From Cunninghamia lanceolata (lineage: Eukaryota; Streptophyta; Pinopsida; Cupressales; Cupressaceae), in the NCBI GenBank assembly GCA_027924645.1, contig BSBN01001017.1, positions 6,474,501-6,538,500 of the forward strand: a stretch of 64,000 bases of DNA. Reading direction: 5' to 3'. Both the position numbers and the translations under genes were made by a program. Below, one piece after another: positions 45,991-57,520 of the stretch. How positions within the stretch are numbered: position 1 is the stretch's first letter; each line of letters starts with the position of its first letter. The notes under the pieces are model-generated. The model ran no database searches and had not been told where the DNA came from. It was given only the letters and a program-made list of their open reading frames with translations.

Positions 45991-46560
45991 CTAGTTAACT
46001 CTCATAGTTTGACCATCTATTTCAGGATGATAAGTTGTAGTCACATTAAGTTTATTCCCTAGCACAAAGAACAAGGTTTGCCAAAACCTTGATGTTACAT
46101 GCGTATCTCTATCTGAGATAAACTTTCTAGGAACTCTATTTAACCTAAACACTTCTTGAACAAATTTGTGAGCTAACACTGGTGCTCCATCAGTTAAATT
46201 CCCTGGTATGAAATGTGCTACCTTTATGAGTTTATCAAACACAACTAAAATGGCATGATGTAGGTTCCTAGACATTGGAAGACCCTGAACAAAGTCCATA
46301 CTTATGACTTGCCACTTCCATTCTGGTACAACCTGCAGATACAATAGTCATGCGGGATGCTGATGTTCTGCTTTTACACTCTGGCACTCCAGACAACTTG
46401 CTACAAATCTTGCAGCATCATTCTTCATTCCTTTCCAGAAATAAAGAGGTTTTACATTTGCTAGAAGTTTGGTGACTCCTGGATGTCTTGAATATGGTGC
46501 AGTGTACACTTCTTTCCACACAAGATTTCTTAATTCAGCTGTATTAGGAACATACATTAT
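45991..46560 (-). pseudogene. integrase zinc region and DDE core (catalytic Glu replaced)
   Basis: H2C2 zinc-binding part: HPGVTKLLANVKPLYFWKGM with CLECQ (46490-46370). The core shows VISMDFVQGLP (first Asp) and KFISDRDTHVTSRFW (second Asp). Thirty-five residues on, where DGQTE is usual, the text is DGQTMRVN, so the catalytic Glu codon is ATG (46003-46005). TAG ends the frame at 45991. A further stop splits the zinc region from the core at about 46347. Confidence 0.88.
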
Positions 46561-47420
46561 CCCTCTATATTTTAATAGCCCATCATACCTTGGATCTTTA
46601 GGATTTACCTCAAGAGCTTGCTTGACCTACTCATAATATTCATCTCCAGATAAATTTTGCAACACTAAATCTTTAAAGTTTTCATGAATAGAGACAATTG
46701 AAGAAATATCTCTCCTTTGACTCAAAGCACCATCTACTCTATTCTCTTTTCCTTTGATATAGTTTATCTCAAAGTCATAGTCAGATATCAACTCTAACCA
46801 TCTCCTTTGTCGAGCATTTAGATGAGGTTGAGAGAAAATATACCTAAGACTTTGATGATCTGACTTAAGTACAAAGGTTTTCCCTAACAAATATTGATGC
46901 CACATTTGCAAAGCATGCATAAACGGTGCTAATTCCAGATCATGTGGTGCATAATTTTTCTCATAAGCTTTCATCTTCCTTGACACATAGGCTATCACTC
47001 ACCCATCTTGCATAAGCACACCCCCTAATCCTTCTCTTGAGGCATCAGTTATTACCTCAAACTGTCCTTTGGGGTTGGGAACTTTCAAAATTGGTGTTGT
47101 TGTCAACTTTTCCTTTAATAGATCAAATGCCTCCTAACATTTATCTATCCAATCAAATCACTTCCCTTTTCTTTTCAAAGAAGTGACTGGAATTGCAATA
47201 CTAGAGACATTTAGAACAAACTTTCTATAATAACCAGCCAAACCCATAAAGCTACATACTTCATGCTCATTCGTGGGTACAAGCCAATCTAGACTAGCTT
47301 TGATCTTTGTTGGATCAACAGATATTCCTTCTATAGATATTATATGTCCTAGATACTAAATTTCCTTCTGGAAGAAAGAACACTTAGAAAGTTTTCCATA
47401 TAACTTATGTTCCCTTAACC
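46561..47420 (-). pseudogene. RNase H of the chromovirus-like element
   Basis: ITDASREGLGGVLMQDG (first Asp) precedes a stop near 46999, then VIAYVSRKMKAYEKNY, HDLELAPFMHAL (Glu), LKSDHQSLRYIF (third Asp) and YIKGKENRVDGALSQR. Catalytic residues look kept. Upstream, [16 protein letters not shown] is the RT-RH connection. Confidence 0.85.
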
Positions 47421-48189
47421 GTTACAGAACCACTTGCAAATGTTGATAATGTTCTTCTTCATTCTTAGAGTAAATAAGAATATCATCCAAAAAGACTAGA
47501 ACAAACTTGTCTAAACAATCTCTAAACACACTGTTCATGAGATTCATGAATGCAGCAGGGGCATTCGTAAGTCCAAATGGCAACACTGTAAACTCATAAT
47601 GTCCATATCTTGTCCTAAAAGTTGTTTTATGGATATCCTCATCTTTCAATCTTAACTAATGATATCCTAATCACAAATTGATCTTTGAAAACACTGTAGC
47701 TCCACGCATCTGATCAAAGAGATCATCAATATGTGGTAAAGGATACTTTTTCTTTATCGTTTCTTTATTGAGCATATGATAATTGATAAACAGTCACAGA
47801 TTTCCATCCTTTTTCTTGACAAAGATAACTGGTGCACCCCATGGTAAAACACTGGGTCTAATCAAACCTTTAGCCAACAATTCTTGTAATTGGGCTTTTA
47901 ATTCCATTCATTTTGTAGTTGTCATATGGAAAGGTGTTTTTGATATAGGCTCAAATCCTAGTTTAATATCAATCGCAAAATCAAAAACCCTTTTGGGAGG
48001 TAGTCCTGGAAGTTCCTCAGGAAAAACTTCCTAGAAATTTCAAAGAAAAGGATACCTTTCTTCAAAGGACATATTAGGTTTTTCAAGACCTTCCTTAACT
48101 TGCTCCATAAAAAGTTGACAACCCTTTTGTTTAACCCTTTTTAATTGCTTAGCAGAGATAGGTCTAATATTGACTTCTCTTTGAATACC
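47421..48189 (-). pseudogene. pol: reverse transcriptase of the chromovirus-like element
   Basis: The best part (47649-47422) reads [36 protein letters not shown] and [18 protein letters not shown], with the LDD active site intact. The upstream fingers region is present as translated fragments of 47650-48050 but interrupted by stops. Its order relative to protease and RNase H is normal for Ty3/gypsy. Confidence 0.88.
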
Positions 48190-48539
48190 TTAGAAAATGA
48201 CCTTATTTCCCAAGTCATCTAAGCACTCAACTATTTTTGAAAAATAGTTGACTTTAGATCTATGCTTCCATAACCAGCTCATTCCTAAGATTGCATCATA
48301 GGAACCTAAGGGGGCTACATACAGGTTTACCTCTATTGAAAAACTAGAGAGATCAATCTTGGCCTTAAACAAACATTGCTCTACCTGAGCCTTGGATTGG
48401 TTAGCATATTCTATTGACCAAGGTTTAGACATGTACCCAACTTTTCTAGGAAACTTATTCAAGACTCTAGGAGAAACAAAGTTTTCAGTAGCTCATGTAT
48501 CGATTAAAATAGAAATAGGGGCTCAAAACAAGGTACCTA
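48190..48539 (-). pseudogene. retropepsin-like protease with a stop in the active site
   Basis: Minus-strand reading near 48515-48470 gives ISILIDT-stop-ATENFVS. The Asp and Thr of the active site are kept but the Gly codon is TGA (48493-48495). The frame then continues NKFPRKVGYMSKPWSI and GSYDAILGMSWLWKH, the second half of the fold (ILGMDWL in relatives). Confidence 0.8.
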
Positions 48540-49720
48540 TCATCTAATTGGGTGTGATTTGGTACTCTGCTTGACAATTGTCAAGAGCTGCATGAATCCT
48601 TTGCTAGAAAATTGCTTGTTGAGTAGGTAGTGCAGTACCTCTTTGCTGAACATTTTAGTTCTTGTTTGGACAACAATTAGCATAATGGTTGCCCTCACAT
48701 GTAAAGCATCCCCCAAGAGGTCCTCTCTTTTTTGTAGTCTTTCTAGTATTATCTTCATTTCTTTTGAAATTACCATTCCTTTTCTCATTACCTGCTCCAC
48801 TCCTGTTCTTCTGAGTTCCCTTACCATTTCTTTTATTCTCATAGCTCTTGTCATTTCTTCTTTTGGATGGTTGGGAAGTTGGGGTTCTATTGAATCTCTT
48901 GTGATTCCTATAGCAATAAGCCAAGATGGATTTCAACTTTTGTTCTTGCTTGATTGCCTTCTCATACACTTGATCCATTGTTGTGGGACCATGTACGTCG
49001 ACCTCTCCACCAATTTGAACATTTAAACCCATGATGAACTTCCTGATTTGGAATCTCTCATCTTTCTAATATTGGGGCACATATTTTAGAAGACGTGTAA
49101 ATTTCTCCCCATATTCAACTACTGACATGTCTCCTTGTCTAAGATTTTGAAAATCAATCAATTTTTTATCAAAATAAAGTTGTAGCAGCCACCTTTTATG
49201 AAAGAGTTCCACATACTCATCCCAAGTTACTCTTAAAGAACTTAAATTCAGTTCCATTTTCTTATTCATCCACCAAGTGGATGCTTCTCTTTCCAGTTGA
49301 AATGCTCCACAAACCACCTTGGTTACTTCTGAGCAGTTTTTTTTATCTCAAAGTACTTCTCCATTTCCGTTAACTAAGCTTTAGTTGCATCTCCAGTCAC
49401 TGTTCCATCAAACTTCAGTGGAGTGACATTTTTCATATCCTTGGAAAGTTCTAAGGTCAGCCTATCCCTTGTTTCCTTCTGGGGTTCAATACTCTTACTA
49501 TGCTCTCTATGATTTTCTTCACTCTCCTCATGAGAATTTTCATTTTCTCCCTCAGAGTTTCCTTGATCATTTACCTTCTTTTCCAATTTATCAAGTCTCT
49601 CCTTGGTTTCCTCAAGCATGGATAAGATTTGATCCAACTTGTCCTTGGAGTTAACTAGAAGATTATTTTCCTCTTGACTCTCACCCTAGTTTGTTCTTGT
49701 CTGAACCATGTTTGTCATTT
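48540..49720 (-). pseudogene. gag: Gag of the chromovirus-like element
   Basis: The N-terminal part (about 49720-49374) has a helical, Glu-rich segment MLEETKERLDKLEKKV. The core follows at 49317-49066: STWWMNKKMEL, WDEYVELFHKRWL, DFQNLRQGDMSVVEYGEKF. After a TAG at 49066 the frame continues to Lys/Arg-rich sequence and the knuckle CFTCEGNHYANCCP (48704-48663). At least four stops break it. Confidence 0.85.
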
Positions 49721-49990
49721 TTCTTACACCTAAGAATATTGAGTTATCTATTAGTTGATTTTAATGCATCCCATTAAATCAAAATGTAATGAACTCAAAA
49801 CAAACAATAGTTTGGTACAAAACAACTCATCTTTATTATAAATTATTTAGGAGTATCTACATCCTTTATTGATACAAAGAATGACTCATATGTCATGTTC
49901 AAGAGGAGTATATCCCTCTGATTCATTATCAGATACCTAATCAAGAGGTGTATAACCTTCTAACTCACTATTAGACCTAAGTACAATGAT

Positions 49991-50278
49991 CTAAGAAGAT
50001 GGAGGTATGCGAGGGTCTCTCCCAACCAAAGGTGTATCAACTAGGGTTGAATTAGCTATGATCCTAGCTACCATCTTAGCTGCCTCTAAGTTTTCCTTGC
50101 TCACTTGCTTGATTCGAGTTAAGGCATTCCCAAGGGTTTCAGTATCGTTCAACCAGATGTCACTATCATTATTGGTTCCCTCAAAGGTTTTAATTATGGC
50201 TTCATGCTCTCTCTTGGCTTTTAGGTAATGCTTATTCCCAATAACTAACTTCCTAGCAGTCATCTTGAGATGCACCAT
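49991..50278 (-). CDS. 95-residue leader ORF between PBS and gag
   Basis: An intact minus-strand frame starting MVHLKMTARKLVIGNKHYL and ending PRIPPSS lies about 90 bp downstream of the PBS and about 270 bp before gag. It is predicted mainly helical, with a mid part KQVSKENLEAAKMVARII. No family recognised. It may be a small accessory protein, a regulatory upstream ORF, or chance. Confidence 0.35.
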   Translation of the reverse strand: MVHLKMTARKLVIGNKHYLKAKREHEAIIKTFEGTNNDSDIWLNDTETLGNALTRIKQVSKENLEAAKMVARIIANSTLVDTPLVGRDPRIPPSS

Positions 50279-50370
50279 CCTAGCACAAAAAATTCAAACA
50301 TTAGCTAATCGCATAATGTTGACTATAGGTTAGCATAGTGGACTCATAAGCCCTAGTGTCGAACTTGGTA

Positions 50371-50382
50371 GCTCTAATACCA
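50371..50382 (-). other. primer-binding site (initiator Met tRNA type)
   Basis: The minus strand reads TGGTATTAGAGC, one mismatch from TGGTATCAGAGC, two bases inside the LTR terminus at 50385. Confidence 0.88.
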
Positions 50383-50384
50383 TA

Positions 50385-53300
50385 TGTAATATCCAAAATC
50401 TTAAGTAAGACTAAATATAGATATTTACCATGAGATAAAACATATAAGGTGAAAAAGATAGAATTTTTTTCTTTTATTTAACTTAAAATCAAGATACAAC
50501 AGTTTACATAAATTCTGTTATGAAATAAACAACATGGTATAATGTACAAAGATGACATTTGTCTTTACAATTACAAATATCTACAATGGATAATGTTTTA
50601 CATAGTCTTAACAAACACAGACCGGCGGTCTCCCACACATCTTCCATTTGGAAGTGGCCCTACCCTTCACAAAGAGAATAGACCAAAGGTGACCAATGGT
50701 AATTTTCCATCTATGTACTGGTGTTGTATCCTACACAACTTTATCAATCATAAAACCCCAGATACCCTCTAGCTAAGTATGATCAATCCAATAGGTTATG
50801 CAATCTAGATATGGTGAACTGACAATGCACGTAGAAAATGTATGCATTACTTTGGCCAAAGATTCAATATGAAAAGACATTTGCAATGAACATAGTCATA
50901 ATGTTCACCCACCCCAACTCGACTTGGATACTATCATATTCCTATAGTTTGACTTGTTCAACTATGTTTTACTATATAGTCTTGACAACCTCAATATTTT
51001 AGTCTTCCTGACTTAGACAAGTTTACAAACACTGTCAATGTTCTATAGACCTTATGGATTACCTTTCTTAACAAGGATTCTCATTGCATCATTGCAATAC
51101 CTAAGATCCAAAATTTATCGACACTTAATAACTTAAGTCAATTTATAACAACTAAGAAGGTTACCTTACCAAGGTTAAGCATTGTTGATTAGATAAATAT
51201 TTCCTTTCTAACTAGTAAAAATAATCAATCAAAGTTATGGTAAGTATTCCCTATATCATTAATCCATAATGAAGTAGCTAAGACAAATTGAAACTATAAA
51301 GGTATATTAAATAATTTTAACCTACTAGGTCTACCTAGGGTCTTATCCGCCCTATACCATAATAATGGAATATAAAAATGCTAGAAAGAATCTGTGGCTT
51401 AAATAAATGTTGAACCTCTAATCTTCTTTCATCTATGAGGTTGTTGTACTCATTAAGCAAGACTAATTCTTAATACAATTCAACCTTAGTTTAAAGATAA
51501 ACAATGGGTTTCAATCAAGTTCAAACAACATCTATTATAATCGACTTAATATCAAAGGATGCAAAACACTATTATACAAATACCATTAGCTTGGCATCAT
51601 TACTTACCATATGTTTACTTAAAAATAACATGAAACTCGTAACACATAATGAGTATAAAATTTGCTGGATTCTATAGGGACAAGTGAATACAGTATCTAT
51701 AGAATTTATGACTTGTGTAATTTACATTGACAAGATTGTACCATTTCCTATTGAAAACTATAATTGATTAAGAACATAAAGTCTCATATAAATCATTTAT
51801 ACAATAACATGCTAAACTATTCAGTATGATCATATGTGAATGGTTGACATAGAAACTTCTTAGGTCTTCAAAATAACTCTGCCTTAAATCTCTTATTCGA
51901 CCAAGCACATGTATAATGCAATATTAACTAGAAGTATTGAGATCTTTCAATAGAACCTTCTTTTAAAAGTTACATGAATTTACAACTATAAAGGATGTGG
52001 AAATATCCTATCATGGAGGCTCTCTTTCTTATAATAGTCGGCCTATAAATAAATTCATAATATAAACCTCAAAAGAATAGATTTAGAGACAGACTCTCGA
52101 CGTATACATTCCTTAATTCTCTGTCCAAGTTTTTACAGAGTTACCTAAAAATCCAAATGAACTAGAATCGAGTAAAATATCATTCAAAGCTGACTACCTG
52201 GTAGAGGAAAAACATCTACTCATAATTACTATGAAGTCTAGAATATAACATGCATGTTATTAAGTATTAAAAAACCTCTAAAATAGAAAAGAACATGTAA
52301 GATGATCATGTGCAAGTCAGCTAAAATATCATAGCGTTCTTCTATCAATGTTGACTCTTCTGCTCCAAAACTATTGCACTTTCCTACACCAAACATTCCT
52401 TTTCTTTTGTTAAACAACAAAGCTCTCAGCCTACAGAGACATTCTCTTCACTATTTTCTAAAGACTCCAAATACTCTTCCTATCTGTTATTCATCATCCT
52501 TGATTCTAAGGTAGTCGTTATATATATAACCTATGACTCAGCTATGAGTCGTCTTTTTTTTCATGACTAGCGGTTAATAAGGAGCCACTACGAATAGTTG
52601 AAACAACCTCCTTTTAATTTGAGGGAAAACTCTACTTAAAAGAACATATAGGAGTCGATCATGCCGTCGTGGGGATATACTTGGTATAACATACGACTTT
52701 CTCATCATAAGATCGACACCCTAATGCACATGTTACCAAGCTTCATTAATTCAAAACTAAAATTTGCTAAGTCAAAAACAAATAAGCCGCAAGGACTCTA
52801 CTAGGCTGCTCCAAGTTTTAAGCAAAAAGGAGTCATGGTATATTAATTACCACTACACTCACCACCCCGGCTCCTTAGAGGGTGACAACACATAACTAAC
52901 ACAGTTAAAATAGATTGACAACATCATTATAGATAAGGTGGTTACTCCTGTAAACCACAAGCAATTCCTTTTAACAAAATAATAAACATGATAATATTAA
53001 TAGTCCTAGACCATATTTATAACTTTGATTGAGATTAATATAATAATAAGTCAAAAGAATTACGTAAAATGTGATAGGGTTGAGTTCATCTCCCCTTCAT
53101 GAACACACACTACTTCAAGTTGATTTGACTTGCCAATAACATACATACTACGTTAAATGACAACAATTTAACCATCTACGTTTTGACAACGCAAATGCAA
53201 CTATTTACGACGTGATCGATGGAAGGTCGTGTTAGTCGCAAATGACTAACATCCTTTCTCAACATCATTTTTCACAAAATGACAAGGTTGACACACAACT

Positions 53301-53468
53301 AACTCAAAATGAATCTACAAGACATCGACAACCTATCAAGTTGATCTAAGAATTAACCAATAAAACGTGACTTACCTCAATCGACTTAGAGTTCACAAAT
53401 TGTTAAACACTATACTCAGTTGGCAAATGACCATTTATAACCCAAGGTCTATTCTCCTCTCCTCAAAA

Positions 53469-53554
<86 letters not shown>

Positions 53555-53840
53555 GAGTAATCAAAAACCTATTTTTCTTGCATATATCTTGCAACCACCA
53601 GATTATGATAAGTAAATCGTTAGTCCATTCATAAACCCTATGAATAATAATCTAATTATCTTAACATAAATCACTAAATCATTACACCATATGCATTGCA
53701 TTTAATCACATAACTGATATTCAATAAAATTAATATTTCCTAATGACATTTAACCCAACGTGAAAAATATTTATCATAGATTCACTTCTATCCATGTAAA
53801 AGTAAAAAGTAAAATATAAGCCAAAATTAGGGATGTAACA
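50385..53840 (-). repeat. 5' LTR of the chromovirus-like element (3456 bp)
   Basis: Runs TGTAATATCC to GATGTAACA on the plus strand. The inner edge abuts the PBS. The outer 1.9 kb matches the left LTR. No coding is seen in it. Confidence 0.88.
53471..53551. repeat. (CT)n microsatellite, ~81 bp, inside the LTR
   Basis: Pure CT run. The matching place in the left LTR (44863-44885) has only a short impure CTCTCTCCCTCTCTCT stretch. Confidence 0.95.
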
Positions 53841-53843
53841 ATA

Positions 53844-54155
53844 TGTTAGGAACCCATGTTTATCCCTTCTCTTTACTTTGTTAGTATATTACATTTGGAT
53901 GCATATGTTTTTAAGTCGTCCCGTGAGCATATTGTGTTATCCCACATTCATGGGAAGTAATAGTTGTTTATTTTAGACTTAGTATATAAGTACGTGTTGA
54001 GGCTAATGAAGGCATCCACGAATTTATTGTATTGAGCTTGCTCAAAGGAGGTTGCCCCCTAGAAGTGGCCTGCGATCAATAAATTCCTTTTGTGTTTCTA
54101 TTGTTTCTATTATTTCATGCATTTTTCATTATATTGTTGCAAGAGGTTCCTCTCA
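53844..54155 (+). repeat. 5' LTR (312 bp)
   Basis: TGTTAGGAACCC to GTTCCTCTCA; 5-7 bp inverted ends TGTTAGGA-like and TCCTCTCA. Contains AATAAATTCC near the 3' part as a possible polyadenylation signal. Confidence 0.95.
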
Positions 54156-54157
54156 TC

Positions 54158-54169
54158 TGGTATCAGAGC
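54158..54169 (+). other. primer-binding site, initiator Met tRNA
   Basis: TGGTATCAGAGC, perfect to the common plant PBS, 2 bp after the LTR. Confidence 0.93.
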
Positions 54170-55084
54170 ACTTTCTAGGGCTCGCTGGGTGGAATTTCTA
54201 CCAAATTTTTTTCTGCAGTGGCCTCCAGGCATTGTGATTATTGTAGTAGTTCTTTCTTTTTCAGATTTGTATTATTCATTTCAATTCCAGGTTCAGATCA
54301 GGGAATATCCCTATCCGCTTAACTATAAGAAGTGCCTAGGCATAGCCCTAAAACTCATTGTGAGAAGTACCATAGGAACCCCGAAGTAGCTGGCCCATTG
54401 AGAGGTCCTGCCAGTGAAAAGGGCAATGGCCCCTACCTGATTGACTAGTTCCCATCCGTGAGGTAAACCAAGAGCTATCATTTGTGGCAAAGTGGTTATC
54501 AGTTTTACTTGAGCCATGGAGTGAGGGGTACTGCCCCAATACGCAAGTTGTTAGACAACATTGGTGGCCAAGTGACTCCCCTGAACCTTTAGGAAGCTGA
54601 ACATACTTGGGACCCATATCTATTGACAGTAGACAAATCATAGATTGAATCCGTCCAAAGCAGTTTGCAGGTCGTTTCCAAAAAGAGTAAAAAAATTTCT
54701 ATTTTTTTCGCCATATCTTCCTTGCTTTAGCTTCGTTTCCTCTCAAAATTCACTAAAACCCCTAAAATTTCATTCTGTATATTTCCTTCCTTGAGGATCC
54801 TATCCCAAATTCCACTTATCAAAGCCAGAAATCCCACATTTGTCTATTTTTAGGGTTTTCCATAACTTCTTCGATTCTCACCCAATAGCCTTCAAATTTT
54901 GCCATTCTTTCACCCTGCTTCTGAAATCCCCATTTTCTTCTCCCCTTTCCCTTAGAAAGTGTCTAAAACCTAGTCAAACCCTAATTACCCATTAGAGTTT
55001 TTCCCAAATCCAAATTTTCCTTTACTAAAAAAGTTTCTATTTTTGTTTTTTTCTATCGATTCCCCCAAAAAAGAACTCCTGGTT
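54170..55084 (+). other. 5' leader of the chromovirus
   Basis: About 900 bp between PBS and the gag ATG at 55085, T- and C-rich towards the end. Short frames here have no recognisable features. Confidence 0.5.
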
Positions 55085-55930
55085 ATGGTTGTCACCCGTG
55101 CAGGAGCAAAAAACATGGAGGATGAACTTGCAGCCCTCAAGACCAAACTCCAAGATCTGGATGAAAAAATTATTGGCCTCAATCTTCAGCATTCAGCCAT
55201 GACTAATAGACAGCAGCCAAAGTCTTCTACAGACACTAGGTTTTCTTCTTCTAGCAATTTTTATGGGTTGAAGCTTGATTTTCCTCACTTCAATGGTGAT
55301 GATTCGACTAGATGGATATACCAGGTAGAATGATATTTTAGTCTGCATAATACTTTTGATGTCAACAAAGTCCCACTTGCATCCTTTCATTTGGAACATG
55401 AAGCCCTTCAATGGTTCCGTTGGTACATCAAGGCTCATGAAGAACCAAAATTGACAGATTTTTGTAAACTCATTTTGCAACGATTTGGCCTAGTGCTTTT
55501 GATAACTTCACAGGAGCACTCACTAAACTGCGCCAAACAGACACTATGAAATAATATCAAACAGAATTTGAAAAGCTAACCAATCACATAGAGGGATTGT
55601 CTGATGAATTCTTTAAGATTTGTTTTGTCAGTGGTCTGAAGGATGCAATTCACTCTGAGGCTAAAATGTTTCGTCCCAGCACAATGATGGAAGCCCTAGG
55701 GTTGGCTAAGTTGGCAGAGGACAAGATCACAACTCAACAATGATCTAAATCCAATTTTGTTCCATTCAAAAATATGGCTTCCCAACGACCTCAAATAACG
55801 CCAGCTCCTAGAACAACTCCTATCAAGCATTTGACTGAAGCAGAGATACAGGCACATAGAGAAAAAGGGCATTAAAATTGTGATGAGAAATTCACTCAGG
55901 GACATAGATGTGTTGAGCAAAAGCTCTATC
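55085..55930 (+). pseudogene. gag: Gag of the chromovirus
   Basis: ATG 55085 (MVVTRAGAKNMEDELAALK) starts a coiled-coil N-terminus (LKTKLQDLDEKIIGLNL). The core follows: FYGLKLDFPHFNGDDSTRWI, a stop at 55331, SLHNTFDVNKVPLASFHLE, ALQWFRWY and FCKLILQRFG. A frame change near 55490 is followed by LSDEFFKICFVSGLKD. A degenerate knuckle (NCDEKFTQGHRC near 55878-55913) has lost its first Cys next to a TAA. Confidence 0.85.
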
Positions 55931-56600
55931 TCTTGGATGTGGATTCTCTGCCTGAAACTGAAGTTTATGCGAATGCTCAGGATACAGTGGATGATAAGGT
56001 CGACACTCAGCAGCCACTTGTTGACCCTGCTTCTCAGGAATACCACCCAAATATATCTCTCCATGTTTTAAAAGGAGTCACCACCCCACAAACCATGCAG
56101 GTCAAAGGTTTCTTCAAGAAGCTCCCTCTTACAATACTCATTAATTCTGGTAACACTCATAACTTCATTGACCCTCGGATCACCAAATAGGCTGATTGTT
56201 TTGTCCATCCTTGCTCTAGCTTTGAAGTCATGATTTCCAATGGAGGTGCATTACCTTACAAAGGGAAGTGTCATGATGTGCGTATCTCTATGGGAGATTA
56301 TCACTTGCACTCTGACATGTTTACCTTGCCCTTAGGTGGATGTGATGTGGTTTTGGGCGCCCAATGGTTATGCACACTTGGACCCATCTTATGGGATTTT
56401 GCTAAACTTTGGATGCAATTTTCAGACAATGGGAAAAAACACACATTGAAGGGCTTACAACTGGGGTCTCTCAGCATCATAAGTTCACATCACATGGAAA
56501 AGCTTCTTAAGAAGAATTCACATGGTGTCATCGCTCAACTCCATTCCATTCAAATGCAACCATCAGCGGTCTCCACTACTCCTTCAGATCTACAATGATA
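55931..56600 (+). pseudogene. protease of the chromovirus, active-site Asp changed to Asn
   Basis: The frame reads ISLHVLKGVTTPQTMQVKG, then LTILINSGNTHNFIDP, where IDSGSTHNF is usual: codon 56143-56145 is AAT. A TAG follows at 56188. The second half shows VMISNGGALPYKGKCHDV and CDVVLGAQWLCTLGPILWDF. A retropepsin cannot work without this Asp. Confidence 0.88.
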
Positions 56601-57520
56601 TTTGGATAGGTATGCATGTGTCTTTGTCGAACCAGTGGGATTGCCACCTTCACGACCAAAGGACCACCATATTCAGCTCCTTCCTAGAAGCGTTCCTCCC
56701 AACATCAGGCCCTACTGCTACCCATTTCACCAAAAGATAGAGATTGAGATGCTCGTTTTAGACTTACTGAAGCAACGTATTATTCGCCCTAGTACCAGTT
56801 CCTTTTCTTTACTAGTCCTTCTTGTTTGGAAAAAATATGGGTCATGGCACCTCTGCATTGACTTTTGAGCACTTAATCACATCACAATCAAGGATAAGTT
56901 TCCAATTCCTATTGTGGATGAGCTTCTTGATGAGCTTCATAGCACTCAATTTTTCTCCAAGTTGGATCTTCGTTCTAGGTATCACCAAATTCAGGTTCAT
57001 GAGGATGATATCCCTAAAATAGCTTTCTGCACGCATGATGGCCACTATGAGTTTTTGGTCATGCCCTTTGGCCTCACTAATGCTCCTTCAACATTCCAGG
57101 CATTGATGAATAAAATATTCCGGCCCTACTTGCAGAAATTCATTCTGGTCTTCTTTAATGATATCCTCATCTATAGTAAAACATGGGCTGAGCATCTCCA
57201 ACATCTGGATCTTGTACTACAACTTCTCTCTGATCATCATCTCTGTGCAAAATAGTCTAAATGTGTTTTTGTCTAGGAGGAAGTGGAGTATCTTGGGCAT
57301 ATTGTTTCAGCCCAAGGGGTTTGAGTAGATCCTGCAAAAATAGATATCACGAAAAATTGGCCACATCCTCAGACACTCAAGAGCCTCCGTGGTTTTTTGG
57401 GGCTGACTAGCTACTATCGCAAGTTTGTCAAGGATTACAGGAAGACTGCAGCTCCATTAACAGCTATGTTAAAAAAGGATGGTTTTATCTAGACACATGG
57501 TGCTAAGTGTGTATTTGAAA
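56601..57520 (+). pseudogene. pol: reverse transcriptase, FDD changed to FND
   Basis: FVEPVGLPPSRPKDHHI, then [76 protein letters not shown] and [16 protein letters not shown]. The first Asp of the catalytic pair is AAT (57157-57159). Stops occur at about 56738, 56866 and 57253, plus several later. The connection reads LGLTSYYRKFVKDYRKTAAPL. Confidence 0.9.

Larger units (their letters stand above)
43341..53840 (-). mobile_element. Ty3/gypsy chromovirus-like element, left LTR truncated
   Basis: Minus-strand order: LTR 53840-50385, PBS 50382, a 95-residue leader frame, gag, PR, RT, RNase H, integrase with chromodomain-like end, polypurine tract, LTR 45176-43341. The gag-PR-RT-RH-INT order and C-terminal chromodomain-like text mark a chromovirus. 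The right LTR is 3456 bp; the left keeps only the 1.8 kb next to the coding region. All genes carry stops. Confidence 0.9.

Noticed and set aside
53367..53615. Ser-Leu repeat open frame
   Set aside because: It is a translation of the CT microsatellite and not a gene.
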